DNA of 64,000 nucleotides from Ottelia alismoides (Eukaryota; Streptophyta; Magnoliopsida; Alismatales; Hydrocharitaceae). Below are positions 12,430-23,368 of the stretch, piece after piece. The position numbers and the translations under genes were made by a program. The notes under the pieces were generated by a model. The model was not told where the DNA came from. It ran no database searches and saw nothing but the letters and a program-made list of their open reading frames with translations. Position 1 is the first letter of the stretch; every line of letters begins with the position of its first letter. The stretch is from positions 1,054,001 through 1,118,000 of the forward strand of contig JAZKJV010009775.1 in assembly GCA_037367405.1 (NCBI GenBank). Reading direction: 5' to 3'.

Positions 12430-13225
12430 CCAACGAGAGACGATTCGGGTCTAGGGACAGGGGGCTGGAGTTAGGAAGGAAAACAAGAAAGGCAGAAGGA
12501 AATGTTGCAGGGTTTGGGGAATGGGGCAGGGCTGACTACCCTCGCCTTCTCCTCTCTCTTCTTCCGGTCTTTCCTTTCGGGAAAGGTAGCCGTGGGCAAT
12601 CGAACCGTTAGTTGAGACTGAGGGATGAGAGAACTTTCCTTGCGCCCCGGGAAAAAGTCTTGCCAGAAAGGCCAGTTCCAAGAAGATCTCTTGATTCCTG
12701 GAATGATTGTGAGCTCGCGCATACCAGGAATGTCAACCATTCTCACTGAGAAGAAGCAAGGGACTAGTGCGAAGTTCACTAAGGAGAAGAAAGAAGTCGT
12801 GTTGCAAGTTTGACTACAGGCCGAAGCCCGTGTTGTATTCCAGGTTGGAAGGATTTCAGTCGCCCTTCTCTCCGCAAAGTAGGATTCGTTGTGGCTTGCT
12901 ACTATTTTGAGGTCAAAGCTCAGGGGCCATTGATTGCCCAAGGGATAGCAGCGAGGGCCAGGGCTAAGTTGGAACATGATTTGAGGCTGATGCGGACGCT
13001 CTTTCCCCCTAAGCTCAGGGGTGCGTCAAGCGGGATAGAACGGAAGCAATTCAACAGCCAAAGCCAAGCTCATCCTCAATTGGTGCACTACTCTGATAAG
13101 AAATCGAAGGAATCTATTCTTTTTTGACAAGGCTTCCTCTTGGGAATATATGTACTTTCCCCTTCCACTCGAGCCCCCAACATATATAGTGGCCTTTTCA
13201 CTTCCCTTCGTGCACCACCCGGCAT
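12430..13225. other. foreign insert in gag, possibly mitochondrial DNA
   Basis: This block has no counterpart in the gag of E. Its composition is balanced and GC-richer than the gag around it. The text style, with purine runs and long accidental frames on both strands (for example 12471-12977 minus, 168 codons; 12810-13127 plus), is that of plant mitochondrial intergenic DNA. Gag-like acidic sequence resumes near 13226-13230. Edges are approximate. CTTCG occurs near both edges but is too short to call a target duplication. A cellular gene fragment or unknown transposon is possible. Confidence 0.4.
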
Positions 13226-13500
13226 CGCAGACACAACCATGGTGAAATTGACAAAGAAAGACAAGAGCAGGATGAGGAAGTCCCACCCACACCACCCGGA
13301 GAAAATGAAGCGTCAGAGTCTGAGTCTAACGAGGACACACCACAATGTCATCCGCATCACCTTGCCACCAATTTCCCTTCTTTTAGTCAAAGTCCTTTAA
13401 AAAGATTCCATTTAATAAAAGTGATGATTTTGATCACAACAAGTCCACCCCTTCCCCCGTGCTCTTACGGTAGGAATGAAGAAAAACATAAAAAACCAAA
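13226..13500 (+). pseudogene. gypsy B gag C-terminus
   Basis: After the foreign block an acidic, proline-rich reading resumes (QEQDEEVPPTPPGENEAS, then ESNEDTPQCH). It fits the linker between gag and protease, which in E is also Glu/Ser/Pro-rich. No complete frame links it to the upstream gag. The assignment rests on position and composition. Confidence 0.5.
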
Positions 13501-14039
13501 AAAATGATGAAGAGATGGCCCGCATATGTAAGGAAAATATTAAGGTCACTCTGTCCCTAGACGAGATGATAGAAAGAGACTCGGCATTTCGAAAATACCT
13601 TAAAGTGAGATGCACACCAACAAGGGCCAGAAAACAGACTCCTATTTGAACAAAGAAACACATACTCTCAGTTGCCACATCTCGTCTTATATAAAATGAC
13701 ATGCCAAGGAAGAAAAGAGACATGGGTGCTCACTTTGTCACTAGCCACATCAAAGAAATCAAGTTTGCATGAACATTGTTAGACAATGGATCATCCATCA
13801 ATCTCATGCCCACAACCCTATATGAGCATCTACATCTATGTCCTCTTAAGCAATCTGCAGCCGTACTTCAATTCACAAACACATCAACTAAGCGACCTAG
13901 GGGTGAGATTCGAAACATTGTCATCAATATAGAGGGACAAAACTACCCAGTAGATTTCACAATACTTGACATGGATGTCCCTAGAAATTGGAAAGATTCC
14001 CAGATGATACTAGGGCGGCCCTTCCTTAGGACCGCATGA
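13501..14039 (+). pseudogene. gypsy B aspartic protease
   Basis: A conserved pre-protease motif, KYLKVRCTPTR, reads near 13596-13630 and recurs in E. The active-site box LLDNGSSINLMP lies at 13776-13811, with catalytic Asp codon at 13782. The distal box ILGRPFLRT ends near 14036. The fold would act as a dimer to cut Gag-Pol. Stops at 13770-13772 and 14037-14039 and a further stop before the active site break the frame. The active site reads D-N-G, as in E, rather than the D-T/S-G of retroviruses. This is lineage-typical for Tat-like elements rather than damage. Confidence 0.85.
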
Positions 14040-15384
14040 GCTATATTTGATTACACATCTAGGAGAATCCAGTTTGGAAAAGTTGAACTTAGAATGCAGC
14101 AAACTAGGTTCCAAAGACCTGACACTGAGTCGAGCATCGAGTCTGAAAAATAAAAAACTGAGACTAAATTTACAGAAGCAACCGTTGGGCCCTAGAGACA
14201 AAACACAACCGCTATGATAGCATCAACCTCATCTGGAGATGAAATTGTTGATGACTTAGTCTTCCAGCTCATTCATGCATCTACCTATACTCTAGGAGAC
14301 TCAGAGGCCCCTCTGGACCTGTTAGTCCAATTTCCTTATAGACAATCCTTGAGTAAGGTAAACAGATCGAATGCGGCGCTTGCCACACCACATTCCATCA
14401 TTAGTGATCCGATCCCAGAAACAACCACGATGGTGGCCAATACGGCTTCGAGCAACATCACTAACCTTCCTGAACTCAAATTATTGCCCCCTACACTTAA
14501 GTATGCCTTCCTTGCAGGAGAAAATGGACAGTTTCTAGTCATTATCAGTTCACATCTGACCGAAGAGCAGGAGATCCGCCTGCTTAATGTTTTAGAGAAA
14601 AACCGTAAGGCTATAGGCTCAAGATTGTCTGATCTCCCAGGGATAAACCCAGCCCTGTGCTCACACCATATTTACTTGGAAGATAATGCTAAACCCTCCC
14701 GTGAATGCAAATGTAGATTGAATCCAAACTTACTTGAAGTGGTTAAGACTGAGATCGAAAAATGGTGTAAAGCAGGGTTCATATATCCCATCTCCTACTC
14801 CAAATGGGTGTCACCTTTGCATGTAGTCCCGAAAAAGTCGGGACTTCAGATTATCACAAATGAGGAGGGAGAAGAGATCACGACACAGGTACCTACGTCA
14901 TGGCGTGTTTGTGTGGATTACAGGCGCCTGAATGCCGGAACGGAGAAGGATCACTTTCCGCTACCTTTTATTGATCAAATCCTGGAGAGATTAAAAGGAA
15001 GAGAATGCATCTGTTTCTTAGATGGGTACTCGGGCTACAATCAGGTGGCCATCACCCCCGAGGATCAGGAAAAGACTACTTTTACATGTCCTTTCGGCAC
15101 AAACGCATTCAAGTGAATGCCTTTTGGGCTTTGCAATGCCCCCGACACCTTTCAGCGATGCCTGATAGCGATTTTTGCTGACATGGTTGGGGATTTCCTG
15201 GAGGTCTTCATGGACGACTTCTCGGTCCATGGTGATTCATTCGATGATTGTCTAGTGCACCTAGATTGAGTTCTCCATAAGTGTAGGGAAGTGAATCTGG
15301 TTCTCTCTTAGGAGAAAATCCATTTCATGGTATAAGAGGGCATTGTATTGGGGCATGTCATCTTCAAGAAGGGAATGGAAGTGG
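14040..15384 (+). pseudogene. gypsy B reverse transcriptase, 5' part
   Basis: Codons 14214-15116 form a 300-residue frame with a linker, then the RT fingers and palm: [44 protein letters not shown] at 15114-15116 replaces the Arg before MPFGLCNAP. The catalytic FMDD lies at 15207-15218. More in-frame stops follow at 15267, 15309 and 15333. The frame is cut after GMEV by copia C at 15384 and continues in register at 26034. Upstream linker stops lie at 14040-14213. Non-functional. Confidence 0.9.
15380..15384. repeat. left target-site duplication of copia C (AGTGG)
   Basis: AGTGG is repeated at 26029-26033. The RT reading frame of B is in register across the site once one copy and the element are ignored. 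Confidence 0.93.
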
Positions 15385-18044
15385 TGAAGGATATGGTTAG
15401 ATCCTCAAGCGCATCACGGAAGCGTGAACGTCGCATCGAATACGACGTGGAGCGACTAGTCGCACTAGTTGCTCGATGCAGCGGAATTTAAAAAAATTTT
15501 ATACGACGAAACCACATGATCCAAGAACACTTCTCGGATCGTTTCGTCTAAACCACAAACAAGTAATAGGATTACCTCTTGAAGCGTGGTTGCGATCGAG
15601 TCTCTAAACGAAGAGACCTCCTGTCTCAAGTCCGATCCGACGGAGGAGACGCTTGCGAGCGCGGGGATGAACCGCGTGCTTCTCGCAATCCATGTTGATG
15701 ATCCAAGCGGCGGATCTCCTGATCTCGACACACGAGATCCGACGTCTTCTTCACGAGCGAGGCGCACCGAAGGGGACGGAGATCCACGAGCAGAAGAACG
15801 GGCAGCATAACGACGATGCCGCGGCGATGGAGATCCTCTTCATGGCATCCATGGTGGACGGCCATGAGAAGGAGAGAGAGGGCTGACCTCTAGAGAGAAA
15901 GAGAGAGAGAGAGAGAGATGCTTCTCAAGCATTGTGTGTAAAGAGAGAGCATGGGTATGCCTCTCTATTTATAGGGTTTTGGGATCCATGGATCTCAATC
16001 CATGTGTCTCATAAAATCAATGGTTGAGATTGATTTATGATAATCCAATGGTCAATATTGTTGTTGGTAAAAGCCAACAACTTGTGATTTAATTTTGATT
16101 AAATATATTTGATAAATCAAATATACATTAATACCAAATCAAACCAATCAAATAAGGAGTGAGATAACAATTAGGAGCCTCCTTCCCATTAGGGAGAGGG
16201 GGACGGCCACCAAGTCCTAAAGGGAATTGGTGCCGCCCCCCCTCTTCCTTATGGGGAGGGCAATCCCATGGATTACATGGGATTGCATATCTCCTAATTT
16301 ATCTCTCTACTTATTTTCCCAACAATTTTTATTCACCAAAAATAATTCTCAATTAATTTTGGGAATATTGCAATCTTGACATTGGAATATTGTGAATCAC
16401 ATTCACAACCCAAAACAACATATAATTTACATTGTCAATTAATTACACAATGTGTATCTAATGCACATAATAATTAATCAACACATATAAACTATAATTA
16501 GCTCTCTCTAATACATTATAAATCACATTTATAATATATTATGAATAATTGGATATTACTATCCACATTATTCTTATCCATAATAATTAAATCATATTTA
16601 ATTATATTGGATAACTTATTCTCATGTTCTCAAATAATATGAATCACATTCACATTATTTACATCTTTTGATAAATAAATCACATTTAATTATCTAAGAT
16701 AATTCTCCTTATAATATGAATCAAATTCATATTACTCATGATAATTAAATCACATTTAATTATCCATTTTCTCAATGCTCGGATACATATATCAACAATA
16801 GAATTATCCATGAACTCTTTCATAGATAATGCGCTTTATCCGCGAATACTTGGAGATAAGGACAGGGCGATTGTATTGTTCCACGTATAGTGACATGGAT
16901 AATGAGATCACATCTCAAATCCAGATCTCGGGCCTCCCATAGATGCTTGATTAAATCAAGACCGCAAATCTAATCTTCTCATTGAATCTGAATCACATTC
17001 AGATCAATGTCCAACATTTGGACTAAGATCAGATTACTTCTCTACTGAGAGGAGTCACTAAAATCCAGACCCGTTTCATCACTCCCTAGGAATGGAAGCG
17101 TCATGGTTATACAATCGTTTATGATCACATCACCCTCAGGTATTCCCAACACCTGTACATCCTGCATACTGGAAGACTCAGATTAAACCCGAAGTATTAG
17201 ATCAACTTTACACTGCCTACTTCAGGGTTTTATCAGTAAGTTTCTCATTCGATCATTGAAAGTCGGTATTGATCATATACTTTCCAAAAGCATATATCAT
17301 ACCTAGGTCTCGATCATATACTTTCTAAAAGTATATATCAAACCTACAAATTCAGTCAAGCTTCTAAAGCGAGACGACCATGCGCATGGAATTTGATTCT
17401 TCCAAATATCTCATGAGTGAGCTCATGTCTTCCGGTTCAGTAACTGAACCTGTATGATCCCTTTGAGAGATCGTATTACTCAGATGCCCTTATATGCTCA
17501 CCAGCGCGCCAGTGTATAGACCTTGATTAGGTCATCAACCTATTGTTCTGCCAAATGTACATACTCAAACATATAGTAACACATCTGCCTCCGGTCAGAG
17601 GATGTGTGCCTGTATCGTGACAGCATACGATATAGGACTTTGGTTATCTCGATCTCGTTAAGTCAACTCTTTGACCTAACTAATCTGACACCTCCGAATC
17701 TCTATTCCTATGCAGAGGACCTGCATCAAGAGGTCGGTCAGATATCAGCCTAACTGAGATAGGATTGCCATCTCCTACTCAGGCTGGAGATCATCTCTTA
17801 ATAATCATTTGACGGTGCTTGACGAGTCCTCAATCTAACTCATTAGATATTCATCTAAGCACCAGCCTCTATGATTCAATAATTGAATCAACAGCTGTAT
17901 GATCATTAAGATGGCCATGGTACATAACCCTAATTGTACTAAGGGACCTATTATGCAAATTCTATACTCTTTATTTCAGATCAAGGAGTGAATTGTAATA
18001 ACATTTATTGCATAATGGCTCGCCGTGGGCTCGCATGTCCAACA
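15385..18044 (-). repeat. 3' LTR of copia C
   Basis: On the sense strand it runs TGTTGGACATG to CATATCCTTCA. It contains a TATA box (15966-15973 on the complement) followed by a GA/CT microsatellite (15893-15919). Small overlapping frames at 15465-15886 are LTR leader sequence and recur identically in the partner LTR. Confidence 0.95.
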
Positions 18045-18057
18045 ATCTCCCACTAGC
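18045..18057 (-). other. polypurine tract of copia C
   Basis: Sense-strand GCTAGTGGGAGAT adjoins the LTR start, as in A. Confidence 0.75.
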
Positions 18058-19500
18058 CCAAAGAGCCATTAATGGGCTAATCATTTAAACTCACACTCAT
18101 GTGACAATCATAGGCTATTTAGTAAATAGCTAGGTAAGCTGATCAGTCACTCTGTTCCCAAGAGACTACACCAAGTCCTTTTACGGCACTTGCATATCTC
18201 CTAGTAACAGTGCTCGCATCCAATGCGAATGTTCCATCTCATGCAACCGATACTCAATTTTGTTGGTTATAGTGTCCTTGACACTATATCTTAAGAATTG
18301 TTATAACCAGTATTTCTATAATCCTTATCAGAATACCTTTATCCCTGGAGATCACTATCTCCAAAGGTATCCAAAGTTAAGACCTTTTAGATCACTATCT
18401 ATAAAGTCTTAAGTATTTGAAGATTAGACTTTGAGATCACTATCTCTAAGTTTCATCATCTTTAAAGATATTGATATTACTGCAATCAAGTGTTTTATCT
18501 CCACAGTAGAATTAGTAACAGTTTACTACTCCCACTGCACGGCAGACATCTGGCCCTTGTACACATTTAGCATACACTTAGCTTCTCATAACTGATGCAC
18601 AAGTGCAAGCAGTTCTAGCATTCACTTCCTCAACTCTTTGAGGTGCTATCCCTTTAGACAGGTCACTACCACATCTTAAGGGAAGGAAGCCTTTCTTGGA
18701 ATTTTTTTTTCAGAAAATGGAATAAGTCCAAGGTGTACTACTAATGTGACGGTTCCAATACCCTCTTTTCCTTGATTCTGAACAACTTCAGAATTAAGAT
18801 CTAAGAGGTATCCTTTGAGATCGTATCTCTAGATATGGAACAACAAAATTTTAAAACACTTATTATTATCCTTATATCATTCCAAATGATTAGAATAATA
18901 TCTACATTTAGCACGATGAACACAATGGCACTCCCACTAAGCTTCACATGGTTCATCAAGATTTTATCTGAAATCATAACATTTATAATTTCATCAAATC
19001 TTATGTTCCAACTACAAGAAGCTTATTTTGAGTCCAAAGATGGAGTTCTTTAGCTTGCACACCTTGCTTTCCTCAACCACAAAGCCTTGGGGCCAGTTCA
19101 TATGAATATCCTCAAAGAGGTATTCATAGAGGAATGCAATCTTGACTCACATCATGAAGATGTCATAGTCAAGTTGTGTAGCTATAGTTAGCAATATTCT
19201 GATGGGTTAAAGCAAGGTCACTAGAGAGCAAGTCTCATCGCAAGCGATGTCTTCTCTTCGGTGTGTAGCTCATGGCTACGAACCGTGCTTTGAAGGTCTA
19301 TACCTTCTCATCAGGTTCCCTCTTTCTCTTGAAGATCCATTTACACCTTAATGGGTCTGGCCCATATAGGTGGATCCTCGAGGGTCCATATACAACACTT
19401 GTATATGAAGTCTACATTAGACCTTTATTGCTAACATCCATCTTTCCATGTTATGATCCTCAGGAATTTCATCACATGAAATCCGATCATTGTCAGATTT
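18058..19500 (-). pseudogene. copia C: RT and RNase H relic
   Basis: Read right to left on the minus strand, the N-terminal RT block KWIFKRK..EPDEKV..TFKARFVA lies near 19265-19360. The next recognisable block is IFGLK, then a TAA at 19023-19025 where LKQAS has Gln, then SWNIRFDE and KLSGSAIVF. The YVDD catalytic box at 18895-18909 reads NVDI, so both the Tyr and the second catalytic Asp are lost. WND stands where GND is usual. Further left (18540-18840) the pre-RNase H region is frameshifted. A shares the TAA, the Tyr-to-Asn and the Gly-to-Trp changes. The plus-strand frames at 18835-19053 and 19272-19547 are shadows. Confidence 0.75.
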
Positions 19501-20380
19501 CTCTGACACATGGAATCCATCCTCAAACTTATTTGAAGAGGTATTAGTGTTTCATCTTTGTCCTTTTAGTTTCCAATTTTAGGAGCCTCATTATCTTCTT
19601 AAGATTAAATGAGTTCCTTTACTTCATTTTTATCTTGATTCTTAAGAGAGTCATCCTCTAAGAATCACATTCTCAGAGAAGAGATCCTTTAAGAATCTCA
19701 AGGTCATAAAGTAGGTATACAATACCATCCTTTATTTTCCTAATGAAGTAGCACTCTCTAGTGCTAGATTCCAGCTTTCAAGCATGGAACCTTATTAAGT
19801 ATATAATGTAGTCTCTACTACATATATACTTTGGAAACTAAGAGATAATTATGCTAGGATTAATCATTGATCAAATCATGTCACACATGATTAATTGTAT
19901 CTCCCTACAACTCCATTGAGTTAAGGTTCATTAGGAGGATTGAGATAGGAAATGATATTCATATCTCCATAAGGTATTTCTTGAATTTTTCTAATAGGTA
20001 CATGCTACCTTGATTAGATCAAATTCATTTCATCTTCCATCAAACTTTGGTTCTAAACCAAAATTGTGAAATCTTTGAACATTTCAAAGTTTTTCTAAGT
20101 GAAGAAAATAAATCTCATATCACAAATAATCACTAATAGATATCATATATCCACAATGTTTATTCTGATATAGATGATTCACATACATTAATATGTATGA
20201 GATCTTGAATACCTTAACATCTTACACCTTTCCCAAAGAAGGGTGTATTGGACATTTCACTTTGAATACAATATTCACAAGTATGTGAGAATTTGAATCT
20301 TTAGACAATCTAAAGTTTCATATCTTACTAGTCGATTGATCTCATCAATAGACATATGTCCAAAACTTGATGCCAGATCA
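19501..20380 (-). pseudogene. copia C: gag-pre-integrase and integrase relic
   Basis: The minus strand reads LGHMSIDEINRLVRYE near 20290-20370, which is the gag-pre-integrase block of copia polyproteins. It continues into LGKG and DLIHINVCESS (20165-20250), the start of the integrase core, where the first catalytic Asp appears as Asn. A degenerate NPPNEP.LNGVVGRYN block (19890-19935) stands where the catalytic Glu region is expected. Further left, single motifs such as VVETTLYT remain. Stops occur every few codons. Integration would need enzyme from another element. Confidence 0.65.
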
Positions 20381-23353
20381 TTATCAAATGATCTTTATCC
20401 TCCTATTGATCTTTAAAGGTTCAATTTTCAGTATTAGAAATCTTAATGAACCATTCATTAATTTTCTAATTTAATAGAGTCCACTAGATTTTAGATTACT
20501 ATCTGAAATATCTCCATCATAACTCTTTATGATAGATTTATCACAGAATTCATGTTTATATCCAACTATTAGAAATAAACAATGAGTGTATTCTAATATC
20601 TAGGTCATAGAGACATTCTCTAAGACTAAGGGCTCCTACTGAAAATATGAAGTTCATTGATCCAATGGAAATTGTTGCAACAATTGCATCACTCCCAACA
20701 TGATGATCATTAAACCTTAAGATCAAATTGTTCTAATACAGATGCAACCAATTGCAAGTGTCATTAGAAAATTGAGATACAATTATTAGACTTTACCTTA
20801 TCAAATAAGTAAGTCAATTTCAATGATTATATGTAGATTATACTGATGCTCCATCCGAGTCCTTTTCTGAGGATTCTAGACAGACTTGATAGTCATACTA
20901 TCAACACATCAACTTATTGCAGCATTGGCATTCATCCAACTCTTTGGATGTCATATGGAAGTCACAGAAGTACAGTCAACTATTTGATTATACTTCTTGC
21001 TTGAGTCCAACCCATGCTTCCACTGCGCTCCCTTTATCTATAAACAACCATTGCTTAAGAATAAGGATCTCTTATGTTAAAATCAAAAATTTCAATGATT
21101 AAGAGTATTTCAACATTTATACAAGCTTCACCCAATTCATACAATATGAATATTATGAAGCTTCATGAATGACTAGAGTATAGATAGTAGAATGATGACA
21201 CTCATCATCTACATCCATCTAAACTCTTAAAACATAGGTTCAGGTAGGTATTCAAACAATTTGAATACATCATCTCTTATAGAGCCACCATTCTGCATGA
21301 TGCAGAGAACCATGTCATTCATGATTGAATGTTGAGAGCACATATGTATGCCAGAATATCTTTATTGTTTTTATAAGGATTAATTTGACAATTGCGATCT
21401 TCATCAACATGTCACTTCGAAAGTACATTTGATGATATCAAGATCATAGAAACATCCAAACCCTAGGTTTGAAGTCCTATTATCTATTTAATTGTCAATC
21501 CTCATTATTATGAGGAAACTTGCATATTGCAACCACATACATTATGTGTCCAACTGCAAGTACAATATCTGGATCAAGAGTCTATCCATCATATTTTACT
21601 GGTTATCATTGAGTATAGCATTGAGTGGGTTTAATGAAGGATTATCTGAAATAAGAAATTTGCATAAACTTATATAAATATATAATTTACTTTGATTTAG
21701 GAATTTTTATATCAAAGTTGTCTTGCCATGTCAACAATGAAAGCTCATTCCCTTAATTACTTTCAATGTAAGAGATATACTTACCATTATATCTCAAGCA
21801 AGATCTGGGATCTCCTTCCTTATCTTTGTTGCATCCCAATAATATGAGAACCTACAACTCAGATAAAAAAAAGCGGGAACACATTCCACCTTGCAAGTCC
21901 AACTTGCATCTCCCAATTCGGTCTTTAATACCCGAGCCCACCACCCCTAAGGTGATGTTGACCCGTCATTAATTGAACCAACCGTCAACAGGAATACAAC
22001 TCGCTATGCGCAATCCAATATCGCCCCAATAATATGAGGACCCGATATTGGGGTCACTACGCATACGTCCTTACTCTTTCGAGAAGCGACGAGCCCGATC
22101 CAAATGGATCATATGCAGGAGCTGTCACTTCGGACAGGCGTCTCCCACATATAATATCTGGCGACGAAACCCTTCGCCTTGACGGGAGACCATGGATGTC
22201 ACTTATGTGATCCTCCATCTCTTATTCAAATTTAATTAATTACTATGAATCGCATTCATATAATTAATTCTTCCAAGGGAATTATCAACTCTAATCATAT
22301 TAGAGTATTCTTAATTGGATATAATTAACTTAATCATATTAAATTAATTATCAATCCAATTTAATCAATCAAACTTAATTTTATGCTTGAATATACATAT
22401 ATGATATTATTCTCAAAGTACGTATTAATTCGAATTTTAATAATTAGAAAAATACATCATAATCCCTCGGACATTATCCCGGCCCTACCCGCTGTCATGG
22501 CCAGTACCGACGGGAGTGGGGCGGACCACATACGTTGCAACCCGCTGACCCAGCGATCCCCGACTAGACACCATATCCACCTCGGGAAAAGATAATGCCA
22601 AATTGATTATTTTGTACTTGAGATGATCATCGGTTCTTCAACCGAAATTATACCATATAGTAATCAAAACAATTTTGATTTTAAGGAAATTTGCTAGACA
22701 AATTCCCAATCCTATTCAAGCAAGAAGTTTGATGATTGTGATTTCAATTATGATTTAGATCAAATCTAATCAACTAATTGATTGGGGCCAAGTCAATTGT
22801 GGAAATAATCATTCTCTAATATTTCACAAATATTTTTCACAATTATTTCTCGAAATTAACAATTAATTTCATTAATTGACTAACACATGGTTCTTGATTA
22901 GGAAAGCAATTTCAGCAGTGACCCCTATTTACTAAAATTGACATATCTCAATCAATTTAAATCCAAATTAAGCAAAGTCAATTTCTAAAGTTTGCTAATT
23001 TGATTTAGAACAGAATCCATGTGGTGTTTCACGTATTTCGAGGCAAGTCTAAACAGTAATTAACATTTTAATCACGTTCAGATTCACAGTTCCCGCAACA
23101 GTGCATACATGTTCATTAAATCTACCATATCTAGAGCATACGAAATCCGATTTACGCAAACTCAGATCCTATGGTTTCCTTATTTAATGGGGAACAAAAT
23201 CCAAGTGCTATTTTCGTGTTTAAACAATTTAAACAGGGCCGAAAAATTACACTAAACAGATCTGCGAAAATGAAATGCGATAAAACTTTCGCGACCTTAA
23301 CGAAACCCAAGTCGTCCTCGGTCACCGAATCATATTCGAAACCGTCGACCTAA
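20381..23353 (-). other. copia C: gag/protease region and leader, unreadable
   Basis: This is where protease, gag and the 5' leader of a copia element should lie. I could not read a zinc knuckle or a protease active site. Two GC-richer islands stand out, at 21860-22210 and 22470-22600. Both are conserved in A (35335-35690 and 35930-36065) better than the AT-rich sequence between them. The first holds CCAATATCG and CGATATTGG as inverted arms around 22015-22050. Function unknown. Confidence 0.5.
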
Positions 23354-23366
23354 GGCTCTGATACCA
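23354..23366 (-). other. primer-binding site of copia C (initiator Met tRNA)
   Basis: The minus strand reads TGGTATCAGAGCC two bases inside the 5' LTR edge. It matches the complement of the plant initiator tRNA 3' end. Confidence 0.93.
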
Positions 23367-23368
23367 CT

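Noticed and set aside
12471..12977. 168-codon minus-strand open frame
   Set aside because: It falls in the organelle-like block; overlapping long frames exist on both strands, which is typical of composition, not coding.
12405..13212. CTTCG near both edges of the foreign block as a target duplication
   Set aside because: Five common bases, edges not exact, and no transposon termini.
15893..15919. GA microsatellites (also near 1629, 23877 and 37352) as satellite or centromeric repeats
   Set aside because: They are short tracts inside copia LTR leaders at homologous positions.
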